A stretch of DNA of 7,760 nucleotides from positions 1-7,760 of the forward strand of contig JBDSSS010000050.1 of the NCBI GenBank assembly GCA_039928615.1. The letters are read 5' to 3'. Source of the DNA: JBDSSS01 sp039928615. Lineage in GTDB: Bacteria > Actinomycetota > Actinomycetes > Actinomycetales > Dermatophilaceae. Below the pieces are notes generated by a model, which searched no databases, had not been told where the DNA came from, and saw only the letters and a program-made list of their open reading frames with translations. Positions 5,808-7,760 of this stretch are shown in pieces (the stretch's first letter is position 1; every line of letters starts with the position of its first letter). Both the position numbers and the translations under genes were made by a program.

Positions 5808-5863
5808 GTCGAGTGCTCACTTTCTCCCCGCGTGGACGCGGCGTTGGGAAGTGGGCACTCGAC
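5808..5863. repeat. Palindromic intergenic element, copy 2 (56 bp)
   Basis: It repeats copy 1 with 54 of 56 identical bases, 62 bases downstream in the same orientation. It differs only at 5831 (C for T at 5769) and 5848 (G for A at 5786). Both changes keep a pair in the plus-strand RNA fold: U-G becomes C-G in the inner stem, and A-U becomes G-U in the outer arm. The copy ends nine bases before the rel stop codon, so rel transcripts must read into it. Confidence 0.9.
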
Positions 5864-5872
5864 GGGGTGGGG

Positions 5873-7760
5873 CTAGTTGGTCGACTTGCCGCCGTTGACG
5901 CGGTAGACGTCGAAGACACCGTCGATCTTGCGGACCGCCTTGACGACGTGGTCCAGGTGCGCCGGATCGCCCATCTCGAAGGTGAAGCGCGAGATCGCCA
6001 CCCGGTCGCGCGAGGTCTGCACGGACGCCGACAGGATGTTGACGTGCTGGTCGGACAGCACCCGCGTCACATCGCTGAGCAGCCGGTTGCGGTCGAGGGC
6101 CTCGACCTGCAGCTGCACGAGAAAGACACTCGCCGAGCTCGGCGCCCACTCGACGTCGATGAGCCGGTCGGGGTTGGCCGTCAGCTGGTCGGCGTTCGTG
6201 CAGTCGACCCGGTGCACCGAGACCCCGTTGCCGCGGGTGACGAAGCCGAGGATCGGGTCACCGGGGACGGGTGTGCAGCACTTCGCGAGCTTGACCCAGA
6301 CGTCGGCCGTGCCGACGACGACGACCCCGGGGTCGCCCGACCGGCGGCGAGCGGCCGCGCGGGTCGGGACCGTGGCCTCGGCGAGGTCTTCCGTGGCGCC
6401 GTCGACGCCACCCATCGCCGTGACGACCCGGCTCACGACGTGCTGGGCGGAGACGTGTCCCTCGCCGACAGCGGCATACAGCGCCTCGATGTCCACGTAG
6501 CGAAGGTCGGTCGCGACCGCGGTCATCGAGTCGTGGCTCATCAGGCGCTGGAGCGGGAGGTTCTGCTTGCGCATCGCCTTGGCGATGCCCTCCTTGCCGG
6601 CGTCGATCGCCTCCTCGCGACGCTCCTTGGAGAACCACTGCTTGATCTTGTTGCGGGCGCGCGGGCTCTTGACGAACTGGAGCCAGTCGCGCGACGGCCC
6701 GGCGCCGTCGGCCTTGGAGGTGAGGACCTCGACGACGTCGCCGTTCTCCAGGGTCGACTCCAGCGGGACGAGGCGGCCGTTGACGCGGGCACCGATGCAG
6801 TGGTGACCGACCTCGGTGTGGACGGCATACGCGAAGTCGACAGGGGTGCCACCCACCGGCAGGCCCACGACCGAGCCCTTCGGCGTGAAGACGTAGACCT
6901 CGCTGCTGCCCATCTCGAAGCGCAGTGAGTCGAGGAACTCGCCCGGGTCCTCGGTCTCGCGCTGCCAGTCGAGCAGCTGGCGCAGCCAGGCCATGTCGTT
7001 GACGGGCGCCGACTCGCCGGGACGCGCTCCCCCGCCGCTCGCCTGGTCCTTGTACTTCCAGTGCGCGGCGACGCCGTACTCGGCGCGGCGGTGCATCGTG
7101 TGGGTGCGGATCTGGATCTCGACGGGCTTGCCCTGCGGGCCGATGACCGTCGTGTGCAGGGACTGGTACATGTTGAACTTCGGCATCGCGATGTAGTCCT
7201 TGAACCGGCCGGGGACCGGGTTCCACCGCGAGTGGAGGGCGCCGAGCGCCGCGTAGCAGTCGCGCACCGTCTCGACGAGGACGCGGACGGCGACGAGGTC
7301 GTAGATCTCCTCGAAGTCGCGGCCGCGCACGATCATCTTCTGGTAGACGGAGTAGTAGTGCTTCGGCCGGCCCGTCACGGTGGCCTTGATCTTGGCGCCA
7401 CGCAGGTCGTCGGACACCTGCGTCCGCACCCCCGCGAGGTACTCCTCACGGGCCGGCGCGCGCTCGGCGACGAGCCGCACGATCTCGTCGTAGACCTTCG
7501 GATAGAGGGTGGCGAAGGAAAGGTCCTCCAGCTCCCACTTGATCGTGTTCATGCCGAGGCGGTGGGCCAGCGGCGCATAGATCTCGAGGGTCTCGTGGGC
7601 CTTGCGCTGGGCCGACTCCCGCGACACGTACCGCCAGGTGCGGGCGTTGTGCAGGCGGTCGGCCAGCTTGATGACGAGGACGCGGATATCGCGCGCCATC
7701 GCGACGACCATCTTGCGCACCGTCTCGGCCTGGGCCGCCTCGCCGTAGGTGACCTTGTCG
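5873..7760 (-). CDS. rel: Bifunctional (p)ppGpp synthetase/hydrolase Rel (5'-partial)
   Basis: Makes and degrades the stringent-response alarmones (p)ppGpp from GTP/GDP and ATP; cytoplasmic and ribosome-associated. The gene runs off the right edge, so the N-terminus and most of the HD hydrolase domain are missing. 628 residues are visible, counted from the first full codon at 7759. The end of the HD domain is seen in KLADRLHNART (about 31-41). The synthetase domain (about 130-245) has GRPKHYYSVYQK, YDLVAVRVLV and RFKD at 185-188. RFKD fits the RXKD motif of bifunctional Rel/SpoT proteins rather than the EXDD of synthetase-only RelA. A TGS domain follows (about 288-348, VYVFTPKG to GDVVEVLTS). 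Next is a zinc-finger/conserved-cysteine region with CC at 494-495, His516 and Cys520, and a C-terminal ACT/RRM domain at about 545-621. The stop is TAG at 5875-5873. All visible regulatory domains are intact. By position it matches M. tuberculosis Rv2583c. Confidence 0.97.
   Translation of the reverse strand, partial: DKVTYGEAAQAETVRKMVVAMARDIRVLVIKLADRLHNARTWRYVSRESAQRKAHETLEIYAPLAHRLGMNTIKWELEDLSFATLYPKVYDEIVRLVAERAPAREEYLAGVRTQVSDDLRGAKIKATVTGRPKHYYSVYQKMIVRGRDFEEIYDLVAVRVLVETVRDCYAALGALHSRWNPVPGRFKDYIAMPKFNMYQSLHTTVIGPQGKPVEIQIRTHTMHRRAEYGVAAHWKYKDQASGGGARPGESAPVNDMAWLRQLLDWQRETEDPGEFLDSLRFEMGSSEVYVFTPKGSVVGLPVGGTPVDFAYAVHTEVGHHCIGARVNGRLVPLESTLENGDVVEVLTSKADGAGPSRDWLQFVKSPRARNKIKQWFSKERREEAIDAGKEGIAKAMRKQNLPLQRLMSHDSMTAVATDLRYVDIEALYAAVGEGHVSAQHVVSRVVTAMGGVDGATEDLAEATVPTRAAARRRSGDPGVVVVGTADVWVKLAKCCTPVPGDPILGFVTRGNGVSVHRVDCTNADQLTANPDRLIDVEWAPSSASVFLVQLQVEALDRNRLLSDVTRVLSDQHVNILSASVQTSRDRVAISRFTFEMGDPAHLDHVVKAVRKIDGVFDVYRVNGGKSTN

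Noticed and set aside
5746..5863. CRISPR array
   Set aside because: There are only two units, each itself a full palindrome, separated by 6 bp with no spacer-sized unique sequence and no cas genes nearby.
5768..6928. Plus-strand open frame (386 codons) opposite rel, starting in the palindromic repeat
   Set aside because: It is antisense to the conserved C-terminal domains of Rel and has a low-complexity Asp/Val/Arg composition. It begins inside the repeat by chance.

Overview
The window is high-GC DNA with strongly G/C-ending codons, Shine-Dalgarno starts mixed with GTG starts, and a gene order typical of Actinobacteria. The order hisS – glyoxalase II-like hydrolase – membrane-anchored cyclophilin – rel matches the Mycobacterium tuberculosis Rv2580c–Rv2583c block. 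Here a DUF349 gene is inserted between the cyclophilin and rel. The HisRS is of the form I associate with Micrococcales (Arthrobacter-like), so a micrococcalean, possibly an Intrasporangiaceae member, is the best guess. This taxonomic placement is inference from memory of families, not from a search.

Layout: 1-96 holds the 3' end of a membrane-protein gene (+). 140-748 is a small two-helix membrane protein of unknown function (+). 751-780 is a GC-rich hairpin in the short gap where that gene converges with hisS. 2853-800 is a two-gene minus-strand operon: a metallo-beta-lactamase-fold hydrolase, then hisS, overlapping by ATGA. 2854-3036 is a divergent promoter region with a possible leaderless -10 for the hydrolase, a 16-bp palindrome and a TAAAAT -10 for the plus-strand operon. 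3037-5654 is a two-gene plus-strand operon: a membrane-anchored cyclophilin, then a DUF349 coiled-coil protein, also overlapping by ATGA. 5736-5867 holds two nearly identical 56-bp palindromic elements in the gap where DUF349 converges with rel. 5873-7760 is the bifunctional (p)ppGpp synthetase/hydrolase rel (-), whose N-terminus lies outside the window.

Functionally this is a conserved housekeeping and stress neighbourhood: tRNA-His charging, stringent-response alarmone turnover, extracytoplasmic protein folding and a likely thioester hydrolase. I see no phage, transposase, CRISPR array, toxin-antitoxin, biosynthetic cluster or RNA gene. The least explained parts are the duplicated palindromic element between DUF349 and rel, and the DUF349 protein itself, which has a long acidic Pro/Ala/Glu-rich N-terminus and is tied translationally to a cyclophilin that acts outside the cell.
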